The notes under the pieces were generated by a model that made no database searches, was not told where the DNA came from, and saw nothing but the letters and a program-made list of their open reading frames with translations. A DNA stretch of 64,000 nt from Cytophagales bacterium (GTDB lineage: Bacteria > Bacteroidota > Bacteroidia > Cytophagales > Cytophagaceae), in NCBI GenBank assembly GCA_004294225.1, contig REBA01000011.1, forward strand, positions 1-64,000, in the 5' to 3' direction. Of the stretch, positions 37,141 to 45,662 are shown piece by piece. The first letter of the stretch is position 1. The number at the start of each line of letters is the position of its first letter. Both the position numbers and the translations under genes were made by a program.

Positions 37141-37719
37141 ATGAAAAAAATACTCCTTATAAACGGGCACCCTAATAGCGACAGTTTCAATTTCGGACTT
37201 TCTGCATCCTACAAAAAAGGTGCATTAAACGTGGGAGCGGAGATTAAAGAGATTGTAATTAGAGATTTAAAATTTAACCCAGATTTGGAATTTGGCTACC
37301 AAAAAAGGACTGAACTAGAGCCTGACTTATTAGATGCTTGGGAGAAAATTAAATGGGCTGACCATTTAGTCTGGGTTCATCCCGTCTGGTGGGGTGGACT
37401 TCCAGCAATAACAAAAGGTTTTATTGACAGACTTTTTTTGCCAGGCTTTGCATTCAAGTATCGTGAAAATTCTGTTTGGTGGGACAAACTATTAACTGGT
37501 AAAACCGCACGTATTATTACAACACTGGACCAACCGTCTTGGTATTATTGGTTTGTATTTGGACGACCAAGTGTTAATCAGTTAAAGAAGTCCACTTTGG
37601 AATTTTGTGGAGTGAAGCCAGTAAAAGTAACCTACATTGGACCAATAAGAAATGCTGAACTGTCTTTCAGAAAAAAGTGCTTAGACAAAGTTGAGCAATT
37701 AGGAGAAGACCTTAAATGA
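37141..37719 (+). CDS. NAD(P)H-dependent flavin oxidoreductase (NQO/KefF-like)
   Basis: Flavodoxin-fold enzyme of 192 residues that reduces quinones or other electrophiles by two electrons using FMN or FAD. Family features: ILLINGHPNSDSFN at the N terminus (flavin phosphate loop), WADHLVWVHPVWWGGLPAITKGFIDR and FAFKY followed by LTGKTARIITTLDQP. No signal peptide. It lies 10 bp after a membrane protein gene and upstream of a Crp/Fnr regulator, in a group rich in redox-repair functions. The in vivo substrate is unknown. Confidence 0.9.
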   Translation: MKKILLINGHPNSDSFNFGLSASYKKGALNVGAEIKEIVIRDLKFNPDLEFGYQKRTELEPDLLDAWEKIKWADHLVWVHPVWWGGLPAITKGFIDRLFLPGFAFKYRENSVWWDKLLTGKTARIITTLDQPSWYYWFVFGRPSVNQLKKSTLEFCGVKPVKVTYIGPIRNAELSFRKKCLDKVEQLGEDLK

Positions 37720-37843
37720 CAACTGAAAAATATTCAGATTCCTATCTGAGAAATCTTCAAATATTGCATTCTAAAGGCATTCGTTTTTAGTATTTTCACA
37801 CTCTGATGTTAGTTACTATACAAAAACTACCTCTATAAAACTT

Positions 37844-38542
37844 ATGACATCAAACTTAAAATATTGGTATTTGCATGAGCACAAACTTTTCAGAAACTTG
37901 AGTATTTCGGAAATTGATGCATTATGTATTTTAAAGCGATTTAAAAAATCCAAAAAAAATGAAATAATTGATTTGCCTTTTAGTGAGAAAGATAGAGTCT
38001 ATTTCTTGAAACATGGTGCTATTAAGCTTATTAAAATTAATGAAGATGGAGATGAATTAGTGATAGATATTCTTCAAAAAGGAGATTTATTTGGTGACTT
38101 GAATTTGGAGAAAAACCCTGATAATAATGATTTTTTCCAAGTTGTATCTGATGAAGCTATTATTTGTACTTTTTTTAGAGAAAATTTAGAAGAAGTCATG
38201 CAGAAAAAACCCGATTTTGCTCTTAATTACATCAAATTCATAGGATTTAATTTTAAAAAAATTCAGAATAGTTATAAGAATATCTTATTCAGAGATGCTA
38301 AAACACGTTTGCTACTACTTCTAAATATGATAATTGAAAAAGAAAATGTGCAACATTCTAAATTCGTTTTACCCAATTATCTAACCCAAAAAGACATTGC
38401 TCAACTCATTTGCACCACAAGGCAAACAATCATCTCCCTCTTTAAAGAATTGGATCAAGAAGGTATTTTACACTATTCACAAAAAGAAATCATCATCCAA
38501 GACATTCAAAAATTAAAAAACATTGCTGAAAATGTAAAATAG
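37844..38542 (+). CDS. Crp/Fnr-family transcription regulator
   Basis: Two-domain regulator of 232 residues: an N-terminal cyclic-nucleotide-binding-like beta-roll (about 20-125, with GDLFGDLNLE) and a C-terminal winged helix-turn-helix (LTQKDIAQLICTTRQTIISLFKEL, about 180-205). No Cys cluster for an Fe-S centre of the FNR kind is seen. It precedes the YHS-DoxX-MsrBA-Omp28 genes and may control them; a promoter candidate lies between it and the YHS gene. Confidence 0.9.
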   Translation: MTSNLKYWYLHEHKLFRNLSISEIDALCILKRFKKSKKNEIIDLPFSEKDRVYFLKHGAIKLIKINEDGDELVIDILQKGDLFGDLNLEKNPDNNDFFQVVSDEAIICTFFRENLEEVMQKKPDFALNYIKFIGFNFKKIQNSYKNILFRDAKTRLLLLLNMIIEKENVQHSKFVLPNYLTQKDIAQLICTTRQTIISLFKELDQEGILHYSQKEIIIQDIQKLKNIAENVK

Positions 38543-38550
38543 CTTACATT

Positions 38551-38577
38551 TTGTTGTTTAGATGAGTTATACTTTTG
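38551..38577 (+). promoter_or_regulatory. Candidate promoter of the YHS-DoxX-msrBA operon
   Basis: TTG (38551-38553) and TACTTTTG (38570-38577) resemble the Bacteroidota -33 TTG and -7 TAnnTTTG elements. The spacing of 16 bp is one below the usual 17-23. It ends 28 bp upstream of the YHS gene start. Confidence 0.4.
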
Positions 38578-38605
38578 TCTCATAAAATATTAAAATTAAA
38601 ATAAT

Positions 38606-39070
38606 ATGAGACATTTCATTTTAATTTTCCTTTTGGGAACAACATTACAATTATTTGCACAACACACAGCCATTGAGAGAAGCAAACATTTTAATTTAGA
38701 AAAAGGTATTGCCATTCAAGGTTATGACCCAGTAAGTTATTTTTCAATAAATAAACCAACAAAAGGGAATTCTAATATATCAACAAATTACCAAGACGTT
38801 GTTTATTATTTTTCTTCGGAGGCAAACAAAAAACAATTTTTAGCCAATCCTTCAAAATACGAACCACAATATGGTGGCTGGTGTGCTTTTGCGATGGGTG
38901 ATTATGGCAAAAAGGCAGAGGTTAACCCTGAAACATATAAGATTATTGATGCTAAATTATATCTCTTTTACAATGCCTATTTTAATAATACTTTAAACAG
39001 TTGGAATAAGGATGAAAAAAACTTGAAAGCCAAAGCTGAGAAAAACTGGCCTAGCATTATTAACAAGTAA
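38606..39070 (+). CDS. Secreted YHS-domain protein
   Basis: Product of 154 residues with a signal peptide (MRHFILIFLLGTTLQLFAQ). The mature part has the YHS domain pattern (GIAIQGYDPVSYF ... YYFSSEANKKQFLANPSKYEPQYGGWCAFAM). YHS domains are associated with metal binding and with heavy-metal or redox systems; the exact role is unknown. The DoxX-like gene begins 5 bp downstream, so the two are co-transcribed. Confidence 0.87.
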   Translation: MRHFILIFLLGTTLQLFAQHTAIERSKHFNLEKGIAIQGYDPVSYFSINKPTKGNSNISTNYQDVVYYFSSEANKKQFLANPSKYEPQYGGWCAFAMGDYGKKAEVNPETYKIIDAKLYLFYNAYFNNTLNSWNKDEKNLKAKAEKNWPSIINK

Positions 39071-39075
39071 ACAAA

Positions 39076-39474
39076 ATGAACACAAAAAACATCATTTCTT
39101 GGGCATTAAGAATTACTGTAGCAATAATTCTAATTCAAACACTTTATTTCAAATTTACGGCACATCCCGATTCTGTGTACATTTTTTCTTTATTGGGTCT
39201 TGAACCATGGGGGAGGATAGCACTAGGCATTATTGAACTTATAACGGCTCTCCTAATTCTACGGTCTAATACCAAAATAATAGGTATGGCAACTGGTTTG
39301 GGTATTATTATTGGAGCAGTTTTTTCACATATTTTGGTTTTAGGCATCAATGTATCCAATGACGGAGGTGGTTTATTCACCTTGGCAATTATCGTATTTA
39401 TTGCTTCCAGCATTTTTCTATTGATGCACAAAAACGAACTAATTTCATTAATCCAAAAATTTATAAAAAAATGA
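39076..39474 (+). CDS. DoxX-like four-helix membrane protein
   Basis: Product of 132 residues with four transmembrane helices. The N-terminal WALRITVAIILIQTLYFKFTAHPDSVYIFSLLGLEPWGRI and GIIELITALLIL match the DoxX/MauE-type fold, which is linked to quinone or thiol redox membrane complexes. Its stop codon overlaps the msrBA start by 4 bp (ATGA), a sign of translational coupling. Confidence 0.8.
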   Translation: MNTKNIISWALRITVAIILIQTLYFKFTAHPDSVYIFSLLGLEPWGRIALGIIELITALLILRSNTKIIGMATGLGIIIGAVFSHILVLGINVSNDGGGLFTLAIIVFIASSIFLLMHKNELISLIQKFIKK

Positions 39475-40529
39475 GCTACAAAATATTGAGTCTATTTTCA
39501 CTAATTTCTCTTTGTTTGACCAGTTGTGCACAAAATAACAACAAAGTACTTGATAATGAAACCGTAAAATTAAATAACACTGCCATGAATTTATCAGAAC
39601 AGGAATGGAGAACCAAACTTACACCAGAGCAATATTATATTCTTCGAGAAAAAGGCACAGAAAAACCTTTTAGTGGTGAATTTACATTAACTAAAGAAAA
39701 GGGTGTATATAAATGTGGCGGCTGCGGAGAACCTTTATTTACTGATGATATGAAGTTTGAGTCACATTGTGGCTGGCCAAGTTTTGACAAAGAAATTGCA
39801 GGCGGCAAAATTATTCAAACCGAAGACAACACCTACGGAATGCGAAGAACAGAAATTACTTGTGCAAAATGCGGAGGTCACTTAGGGCATATTTTTGATG
39901 ATGGTCCTACCGAAACAGGCAAACGCTATTGTGTAAATTCTGGTTCACTATCATTTGAGCCTCAAAAATCAAATGTAACCCAAAACACTACTGAAACCAT
40001 AACACTTGCAGGTGGTTGCTTTTGGTGCATTGAAGCCATTTTTGAAGAACTAAAAGGCGTTTCAAAAGTAGAATCGGGATATTCTAACGGAAACACAAAA
40101 AACCCAACATACAAACAAGTATGCACTGGAACCACTGGTTATGCAGAAGTGGTTCAAATCACCTATAACAAATCGATTATCTTGTTAGAACAAATATTAG
40201 AAGTCTTTTTTGCACTTCACGACCCTACAACATTGAATAGACAAGGTGCGGATGTTGGTACTCAATATCGCTCGGGTATTTTTTATCAAAATGAAGAACA
40301 AAGAAAAATTGCGTTAAAAGTTATTGAGACTTTAAATAAAAACAACGCTTTCGATAATCCAATAGTTACTGAAATTAATCAAATAAAAGATTTTTACAAA
40401 GCTGAAAACTATCATCAAGAATATTATGAGCTCAATAAAGAACAGCCTTATTGCAAAGCAGTAATAAAACCCAAAATGGATAAACTTCACAAAATTTTTG
40501 CAGAAAAATTAAAAACCAAGAAAATTTGA
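39471..40529 (+). CDS. msrBA: Fused methionine sulfoxide reductase MsrB-MsrA lipoprotein
   Basis: Repairs oxidised methionine in exported proteins, both R and S sulfoxides. The lipobox LTSC (Cys 19) anchors it in the envelope. The N-terminal MsrB domain (about 45-165) has the zinc sites CGGC and CAKC and the catalytic RYCVNSGSLSF; the C-terminal MsrA domain (about 175-350) has the catalytic GGCFWCIEA. The order B then A is opposite to E. coli-type separate genes and to the PilB-type A-B fusion. Electrons would have to come from a periplasmic or membrane thiol carrier; the adjacent DoxX-like protein is a candidate by position only. Confidence 0.94.
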   Translation: MSYKILSLFSLISLCLTSCAQNNNKVLDNETVKLNNTAMNLSEQEWRTKLTPEQYYILREKGTEKPFSGEFTLTKEKGVYKCGGCGEPLFTDDMKFESHCGWPSFDKEIAGGKIIQTEDNTYGMRRTEITCAKCGGHLGHIFDDGPTETGKRYCVNSGSLSFEPQKSNVTQNTTETITLAGGCFWCIEAIFEELKGVSKVESGYSNGNTKNPTYKQVCTGTTGYAEVVQITYNKSIILLEQILEVFFALHDPTTLNRQGADVGTQYRSGIFYQNEEQRKIALKVIETLNKNNAFDNPIVTEINQIKDFYKAENYHQEYYELNKEQPYCKAVIKPKMDKLHKIFAEKLKTKKI

Positions 40530-41512
40530 AAAAGACAATTTTAATCATGAGTGCTTTAATATCTAGTGTTTCTAACATTAAAGCGCAGGTAGCTCTAACA
40601 AGTATTGTAGAACATTTTACAAACACGTCATGTAGTGTATGCAATAGCAACAATCCAGGCATTTACAATAATATAAACTCCAATCCTGGCGTACTTCACA
40701 TCAGTTTTCACCCAAGTGCTCCTTATGTCTCAGACATTTTCAACCAACAAAATAAAACTGAGAATGATAATCGAACACAATTTTATGGCATTTTTGGTAG
40801 TACACCTAGAACAGTTTTGAATGGCACTCCCATATCCTATTCATCTTTGGGTAAGGCATTGCCACCATTATCAAGTCAAACAAGTAATTATCTTTTGACC
40901 ATCAATCAAGTTAAAATATTTCAAGCAGATAGTTTTAATGTAGAAGTAAAAATTAAAAAAGTTGCTTCAGACCCACTTCAAAACGCATTACTTTTCATAG
41001 GGGTGTCAGAAGATATTGTTACGCAAACGACAAACAACGGAGAAGCCAATCACTTTAATGTGTTTAGGAAATCATTAACAAGTATTACCGGTAATAACAT
41101 AACCTTGCCTGGTCAAGTTGGCGATAGTATTCTTTTCAACTTTGCTTATAAAGCTGGTACTAATTGGCAAGTTAATAAACTTCACACCATCGGTATCTTG
41201 CAACAAAGCAATAAGTTGTTGATAAATAGCGTAAAATCAGTAAACACAAATAACAACGTAGTTGGTGTTGAGGCTTTTGATAAACCACAACTTGTTGATT
41301 TAGCTTATCCCAACCCAACAACGGGTGCACTATATACCTTACGACCAATTTCAGAGCTAAATGTTTATGAATCGATTGGAAAATTAGTTTCCACCAGAAG
41401 AGATTTAAAGAAAGGTGAAATTATTGACTTAAGTAATATTCAAAAAGGAATTTATTACTTGGTTTATTTTGAAGGCAACCAAAGGAATGTCCAAAAAGTA
41501 ATGGTTCAATAA
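40526..41512 (+). CDS. Omp28-like secreted protein with thioredoxin-type CxxC and T9SS sorting domain
   Basis: Secreted protein of 328 residues. The start is TTG at 40526, overlapping the msrBA stop by 4 bp (TTGA); it gives a proper signal peptide (KKTILIMSALISSVSNIKAQ), while starting at the next ATG would cut it in half. The mature N terminus has EHFTNTSCSVCNSNNP, a CxxC in a thioredoxin-like fold as in Omp28-type proteins. The last 75 residues (AYPNPTTGAL...GIYYLVYFEGNQRNVQKVMVQ) form a T9SS sorting domain. Being coupled to MsrBA suggests a role in extracellular thiol or methionine redox repair; this is inference. Confidence 0.83.
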   Translation: MKKTILIMSALISSVSNIKAQVALTSIVEHFTNTSCSVCNSNNPGIYNNINSNPGVLHISFHPSAPYVSDIFNQQNKTENDNRTQFYGIFGSTPRTVLNGTPISYSSLGKALPPLSSQTSNYLLTINQVKIFQADSFNVEVKIKKVASDPLQNALLFIGVSEDIVTQTTNNGEANHFNVFRKSLTSITGNNITLPGQVGDSILFNFAYKAGTNWQVNKLHTIGILQQSNKLLINSVKSVNTNNNVVGVEAFDKPQLVDLAYPNPTTGALYTLRPISELNVYESIGKLVSTRRDLKKGEIIDLSNIQKGIYYLVYFEGNQRNVQKVMVQ

Positions 41513-41552
41513 AAAATCTAACTCAATTTACATAACATTACTATACTATAAA

Positions 41553-42053
41553 ATGGAGGGAAAATCATTGAAAACGGAACTTAAATGCGTACTTATTGAA
41601 TTAAATAATTCAATAAGTACGCTTACTTATGATGAATATAATCAAAGTATTAGCTTGCTAAGCAATAGTTCAATAGGAGAGCATACAAGACATATTATTG
41701 AATTGTTTCAACAGCTATTGGATGGTTATGAAATAGGTGTAATTGATTACGATAAAAGAAAAAGAAATATTGAGATTCAACAAAGCATAGACTTTGCTAT
41801 TGAATGCATCGCGAATATAATTTCATGTGTTGATAAGAATAATAAAGTTTTAGTACTGAAAACACTACATAATAATAAGGAAAATCAGATTGCAACCAAC
41901 TATTACAGGGAGTTAATCTATAATATTGAACATTGTATTCATCATCAAGCGATTATAAAAACTGCATTTTTATATTTAGGAAAAACCGATTTGTCTGAAA
42001 ATTTTGGAGTAGCCAAATCAACCATTAAATATAGAAAACAATGTGTACAGTAA
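41553..42053 (+). CDS. DinB-like metal-binding four-helix protein
   Basis: Product of 166 residues with the DinB/YfiT four-helix pattern: SSIGEHTRHIIELFQQLLDGYE near residue 45 and EHCIHHQAIIKTAF near 130 hold the histidines that would bind a metal ion. Such proteins are thiol-dependent transferases or hydrolases of unknown substrate. It overlaps the NRDE gene by 13 bp, so the two are translationally coupled. No signal peptide. Confidence 0.8.
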   Translation: MEGKSLKTELKCVLIELNNSISTLTYDEYNQSISLLSNSSIGEHTRHIIELFQQLLDGYEIGVIDYDKRKRNIEIQQSIDFAIECIANIISCVDKNNKVLVLKTLHNNKENQIATNYYRELIYNIEHCIHHQAIIKTAFLYLGKTDLSENFGVAKSTIKYRKQCVQ

Positions 42054-42754
42054 GTTTTTATAAAGGTAAAGATCAAGCAATAATCACCTCCAACCGAGAT
42101 GAAAATATTAATCGTCCACTTGCTTTACCTCCAAAAAAAATATTCTTAGAATATTCTGCTGTTTATTGTCCTATTGACCCACTTCATAATGGAACTTGGT
42201 TTACTGTAAGTAAGAAAGGAAATGTGCTGGTGTTGCTCAATGGAGCAGAAAAAAAGCATATATCTAACCCTCCTTACAAAAAAAGCAGAGGCTTAGTACT
42301 CTTAGACATTGCAGATAGTATTGATATAATTGAAAAGTGGCGATCAGTAGATTTACAATTAATTGAAAATTTCACGATAGTGAGCTATTCCGATGGCAAA
42401 CTAATACAATTTCGATGGGACGGTATTAATAAGTCGCAAATTGCTTTGAATGAAATTAACCCACATATTTGGTCTTCAACTACTCTTTATGATCAAGACT
42501 CTATTATTAGAAGAGAAGAATGGTTTCACGATTTTTTAGCGAATAAAAAAAATGTTGTTACAGGGGACGATTTTTTTAATTTTCATACCAACACAAAAAA
42601 TGAAGACAAAAAAAACGGACTAATTATTAATAGAGCGAATCAAATATTAACCAAAAATGTAACTCAAACTGTAATATATCAAAGCCACTTTACTATAGAG
42701 CATAGAGATTTGATTACAAATAAATGTACAATTATAGCGGATTTAATCGCATGA
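42041..42754 (+). CDS. NRDE-family (TANGO2-like) protein
   Basis: Product of 237 residues beginning MCTVSFYKGKDQAIITSNRDE; the Asn-Arg-Asp-Glu motif close to the N terminus and the Cys at position 2 are characteristic. Cys 2 would become an N-terminal nucleophile after methionine removal, as in Ntn hydrolases. GTWFTVSKKGNVLVLLNGAE is also typical. The eukaryotic relative TANGO2 has a debated role in lipid or haem handling. It overlaps both neighbours (13 bp upstream, 4 bp downstream). Confidence 0.88.
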   Translation: MCTVSFYKGKDQAIITSNRDENINRPLALPPKKIFLEYSAVYCPIDPLHNGTWFTVSKKGNVLVLLNGAEKKHISNPPYKKSRGLVLLDIADSIDIIEKWRSVDLQLIENFTIVSYSDGKLIQFRWDGINKSQIALNEINPHIWSSTTLYDQDSIIRREEWFHDFLANKKNVVTGDDFFNFHTNTKNEDKKNGLIINRANQILTKNVTQTVIYQSHFTIEHRDLITNKCTIIADLIA

Positions 42755-43734
42755 GAATTTGTTGGCATAAAGCAAAAAACTGGGAATACTGGCCCGCATA
42801 TATTATCTATATGCCTACTTTTTTTTATTGGGTTTGGCTGATGATAAAATATAGGTCGTTTTCATTTTATAAATATTCTAATCCAAGCATTAAGAATGGA
42901 GGCTTTTATGGCGATTCCAAAATGGATATTTATAAACTACTACCACAAAATAAATATCCAAAAACTCTATTAATTAAGGAAAACGGAGACTATGATTATG
43001 GGAAATTAATTTCTGAAAACAAACTTAGTTTTCCACTTATTTTAAAGCCTGACATTGGATTAAGAGGAATAGATGTTGTAAAAGTGGATTCAATATTGGA
43101 AATAGAAAACTATTGTCAATTAAAAAAAACAAACTTTTTAATTCAAGAATTTATTGATTTACCCAATGAAATTGGATTGTTTTATTGCAGAGTGCCCAAC
43201 GAGAATAATGGTAAAATAACAGGAATCACATTAAAAAAATTTCTAACAATAGAAGGAAATGGTTTTGAATCAGTAGAACAACTTTTAAAGAAAAACTATC
43301 GATATGAGATGCAAATATCAAAACTTAAAGATAAAATCAGTCTTAACGAAGTACTTCCTTTAAAAGTAAAACGATGTTTAGTTCCATTTGGAAATCATAA
43401 TAGAGGAACAGAGTTTTTGGATGGTAACCTATTTATATCAGATAAATTGAACCATACTTTTAACTCGATTTTAAATTCAGTTCCAGGATTTTATTTTGGA
43501 AGATTGGACATACGATACAATACGTTTGAAGAATTAGAACGAGGCGAAAACTTTTCTTTAATAGAACTCAATGGGGCAAAAAGTGAACCAACGCATATTT
43601 ACGACCCCAAAAATTCATTTTGGTCTGGACAAAAGGAAATTTTTAGGCATCAAAAAATAATGCAGAGAATTGTGAAAGTAAATGTAGAGCAGCTAAAAAC
43701 TAAGTCTTCGTGGTGGCTGCAAGTCAAGCCATGA
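42751..43734 (+). CDS. ATP-grasp-like protein of unknown substrate
   Basis: Product of 327 residues. After a short hydrophobic N-terminal stretch (YIIYMPTFFYWVWLMI) it has blocks like an ATP-grasp ligase: LILKPDIGLRGIDVVKV (ATP lysine and Gly-rich loop), NFLIQEFIDLPNEIGLF and SLIELNGAKSEPTHIYDP (metal-ligand region). Family members ligate amino acids or peptides with ATP; the substrate is unknown. ATG at 42751 overlaps the NRDE stop codon as ATGA, which is preferred over an ATG nine codons upstream. It closes an overlapping three-gene unit. Confidence 0.75.
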   Translation: MRICWHKAKNWEYWPAYIIYMPTFFYWVWLMIKYRSFSFYKYSNPSIKNGGFYGDSKMDIYKLLPQNKYPKTLLIKENGDYDYGKLISENKLSFPLILKPDIGLRGIDVVKVDSILEIENYCQLKKTNFLIQEFIDLPNEIGLFYCRVPNENNGKITGITLKKFLTIEGNGFESVEQLLKKNYRYEMQISKLKDKISLNEVLPLKVKRCLVPFGNHNRGTEFLDGNLFISDKLNHTFNSILNSVPGFYFGRLDIRYNTFEELERGENFSLIELNGAKSEPTHIYDPKNSFWSGQKEIFRHQKIMQRIVKVNVEQLKTKSSWWLQVKP

Positions 43735-43792
43735 AGACGATGTTGAATAGAACCTTCTTATGGTTAATTACTTAATTTATTAAATATAAAGA

Positions 43793-43966
43793 TTGTCTTT
43801 GTTTACAAATCTTCCATGCTGTGCATCTGCATTTGGAATCTGTCTTGAGGGGGTAAATAGGGCATATTTGATAGATGTTTTCCCTTTTAAAATAATCAAT
43901 TACAGGTTCTTTCCCTATTATTATTTTGATATATTTACAAGAAAAATAAATAGTAGTTTTTTCATA
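43793..43966. repeat. Direct repeat copy 1, left of the VIT1-DUF1003 cassette
   Basis: About 174 bp that match 45589-45760 in the same orientation at roughly 90 % identity by hand alignment. A 60-bp core (43823-43882) is identical in both copies. On the minus strand it encodes MPYLPPQDRFQMQM then runs out of frame because of a 1-nt deletion relative to copy 2, so it is a decayed coding start with its upstream region. It ends 48 bp before the VIT1 gene. Confidence 0.85.
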
Positions 43967-44014
43967 GACTGAACTTATGCCTCATTGTAAAAAGACATCC
44001 ATCATAAACAGAAA

Positions 44015-44716
44015 ATGATAACAATAGACAATTATTTAGACAGCCACTACATACATAGAAGTAATTGGCTGAGAGCCGCTGTTCTTGGAGCAAATGATGG
44101 AATAATTTCAATTTCAAGTTTGGCTATTGGGGTAGCGACTGCAAGTTCTACAAGAGAGCCAATTGTGTTAGCAACAGTCGCTGGACTTGTTGCGGGAGCA
44201 TTATCTATGGCAACAGGTGAATATGTTTCTGTGAGTTCACAAACCGACACCGAAAAGGCAGACATCGAACGAGAGAAAAAAGAGCTGAAAGAAATGCCAA
44301 AAGAAGAACTTATTATTTTGGCTCAAATCTATGAGAAACGGGGACTAAAAAAAGAAACAGCTATGCAAGTAGCCATTGAATTGACCGAAAAAGATGTTTT
44401 GGGAGCTCACATTAGAGACGAATTAGGTATCAACGAAATTAGTCAAGCAAACCCAATACAAGCAGCTATTGCATCAGGAGCATCTTTTACTGTTGGTGGT
44501 GTTCTACCACTATTAATAGTCCTTTTTGCAACCGTCAAAGGAATGGAATATTGGTTATATGGTTTCACAATTATTTTTCTTGTCATTTTAGGAGTAACAT
44601 CTGCAAAAACAGGTGGTTCAAACATAAGAAAAGCTATTGTACGAATTACAATATGGGGAACTTTAGCTATGGGGCTTTCCGCGTTGGTGGGTTATATTTT
44701 TGGCGTTAATGTTTAA
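44015..44716 (+). CDS. VIT1/CCC1-family iron/manganese transporter
   Basis: Membrane protein of 233 residues with five hydrophobic helices and the family core RSNWLRAAVLGANDGIISISSLAIGVATAS and SMATGEYVSVSSQTDTEKADIEREK, where the acidic residues after the second helix bind metal. The central cytoplasmic helix pair (DIEREKKELKEMPKEEL...) is the metal-binding domain seen in plant VIT1. It would move Fe2+ or Mn2+ out of the cytosol. A DUF1003 gene follows after 18 bp, and the two are bracketed by direct repeats. Confidence 0.93.
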   Translation: MITIDNYLDSHYIHRSNWLRAAVLGANDGIISISSLAIGVATASSTREPIVLATVAGLVAGALSMATGEYVSVSSQTDTEKADIEREKKELKEMPKEELIILAQIYEKRGLKKETAMQVAIELTEKDVLGAHIRDELGINEISQANPIQAAIASGASFTVGGVLPLLIVLFATVKGMEYWLYGFTIIFLVILGVTSAKTGGSNIRKAIVRITIWGTLAMGLSALVGYIFGVNV

Positions 44717-44734
44717 TTTAAAAAGACATCTATA

Positions 44735-45427
44735 ATGAAAACAAGCTACATAAGCAAACAAGAAATTCAGAATGGTGAAGACGTAAAAGGTAAGGACATT
44801 AGAGAAGGAATTTTTAATTTAATCAAAACCAAATTTCCTGACTTTGACCAAGACGATTTTATTACAATAGATGAACTAAATCAATATAGACGATTTTATT
44901 TGACTTCCTTAATAACCCAAGAAAAAGGAGAAATTGCATTAATTGATAGAGATGTAATGGAAGCAATAAAAAACAATTCCATTCTTTCCGAAAATATTCA
45001 AGACGAAATAGAAGCAGACCTTACGTTCGGACAAAAACTTGCTGACAATGTTGCTGCATTTGGTGGCAGTTGGACATTCATCATCACCTTTTTTTCTTTC
45101 ATCTTAATTTGGATGATTATTAATATTTGGTTTTTAGCAACAAGTCCTTTTGACCCGTTCCCTTTTATATTACTGAACCTTATTCTTTCTTGTTTGGCGG
45201 CAATTCAAGCACCCATAATTATGATGAGCCAAAACAGACAGGAACAAAAAGACAGGCAAAGAAGCGAGCACGATTACAAAATCAATTTAAAAGCAGAACT
45301 TGAAATAAAATTGTTGAGTGAAAAAATTGACCATTTATTGGTACATCAAAATAAAAAATTATTAGAAATTCAAGAAGTTCAGACTGACTATTTAGAAGAC
45401 CTTATGAAAGAACTTAAAAAGAAATAA
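44735..45427 (+). CDS. DUF1003 membrane protein
   Basis: Product of 230 residues. The DUF1003 core has two transmembrane helices (about 112-134 and 145-165): FGQKLADNVAAFGGSWTFII, then DPFPFILLNLILSCLAAIQAPIIMMSQNRQ, followed by a long charged, coiled-coil C terminus (EQKDRQRSEHDYKINLKAEL). The function is unknown; genes with this domain often stand near metal or stress transporters. It lies 18 bp after the VIT1-like gene and is probably co-transcribed with it. Confidence 0.9.
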   Translation: MKTSYISKQEIQNGEDVKGKDIREGIFNLIKTKFPDFDQDDFITIDELNQYRRFYLTSLITQEKGEIALIDRDVMEAIKNNSILSENIQDEIEADLTFGQKLADNVAAFGGSWTFIITFFSFILIWMIINIWFLATSPFDPFPFILLNLILSCLAAIQAPIIMMSQNRQEQKDRQRSEHDYKINLKAELEIKLLSEKIDHLLVHQNKKLLEIQEVQTDYLEDLMKELKKK

Positions 45428-45524
45428 AATTAGAACACTGTAAACAAAAAGTAGTTCCATTACCACACTTTTTATTTAGACTAGGAAGTGTCTCCTCCTG
45501 AAAAAAGTTTACAGTTAAATTGAT

Positions 45525-45662
45525 TCACCCTGCTATAGATTTTAAGTTTTCATTTAGTCCTGTATAAGGAATTTGAAAAGCACAAAGCTTGTCTTTGTTT
45601 ACAAATTCTTCCATACTAAGCATCTGCATTTGGAATCTGTCTTGAGGGGGTAAATAGGGCAT
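45525..45662 (-). pseudogene. N-terminal fragment of a transposase-like gene
   Basis: A 45-codon minus-strand frame starts MPYLPPQDRFQMQMLSMEEF, resembling the N terminus of IS1182-type (DUF772) transposases, where a PQDR.Q...LSLEE block precedes the first conserved helix. After residue 25 the sequence leaves the repeat and continues as KLCAFQIPYTGLNENLKSIAG before TGA, without similarity I recognise. No downstream DDE domain exists. The assignment to a transposase is from my memory of the family pattern and needs a search. Confidence 0.4.

Noticed and set aside
37716-37790. 24-codon frame overlapping the flavin reductase stop codon as ATGA
   Set aside because: No signal, motif or conserved composition; a frame this short is expected by chance in AT-rich DNA.
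43966-44014. Idea that the direct repeats are riboswitch-like leaders of the genes behind them
   Set aside because: The repeat contains a minus-strand coding start with a frameshift in one copy, which fits a decayed mobile element better than a conserved RNA; no strong hairpin was seen.
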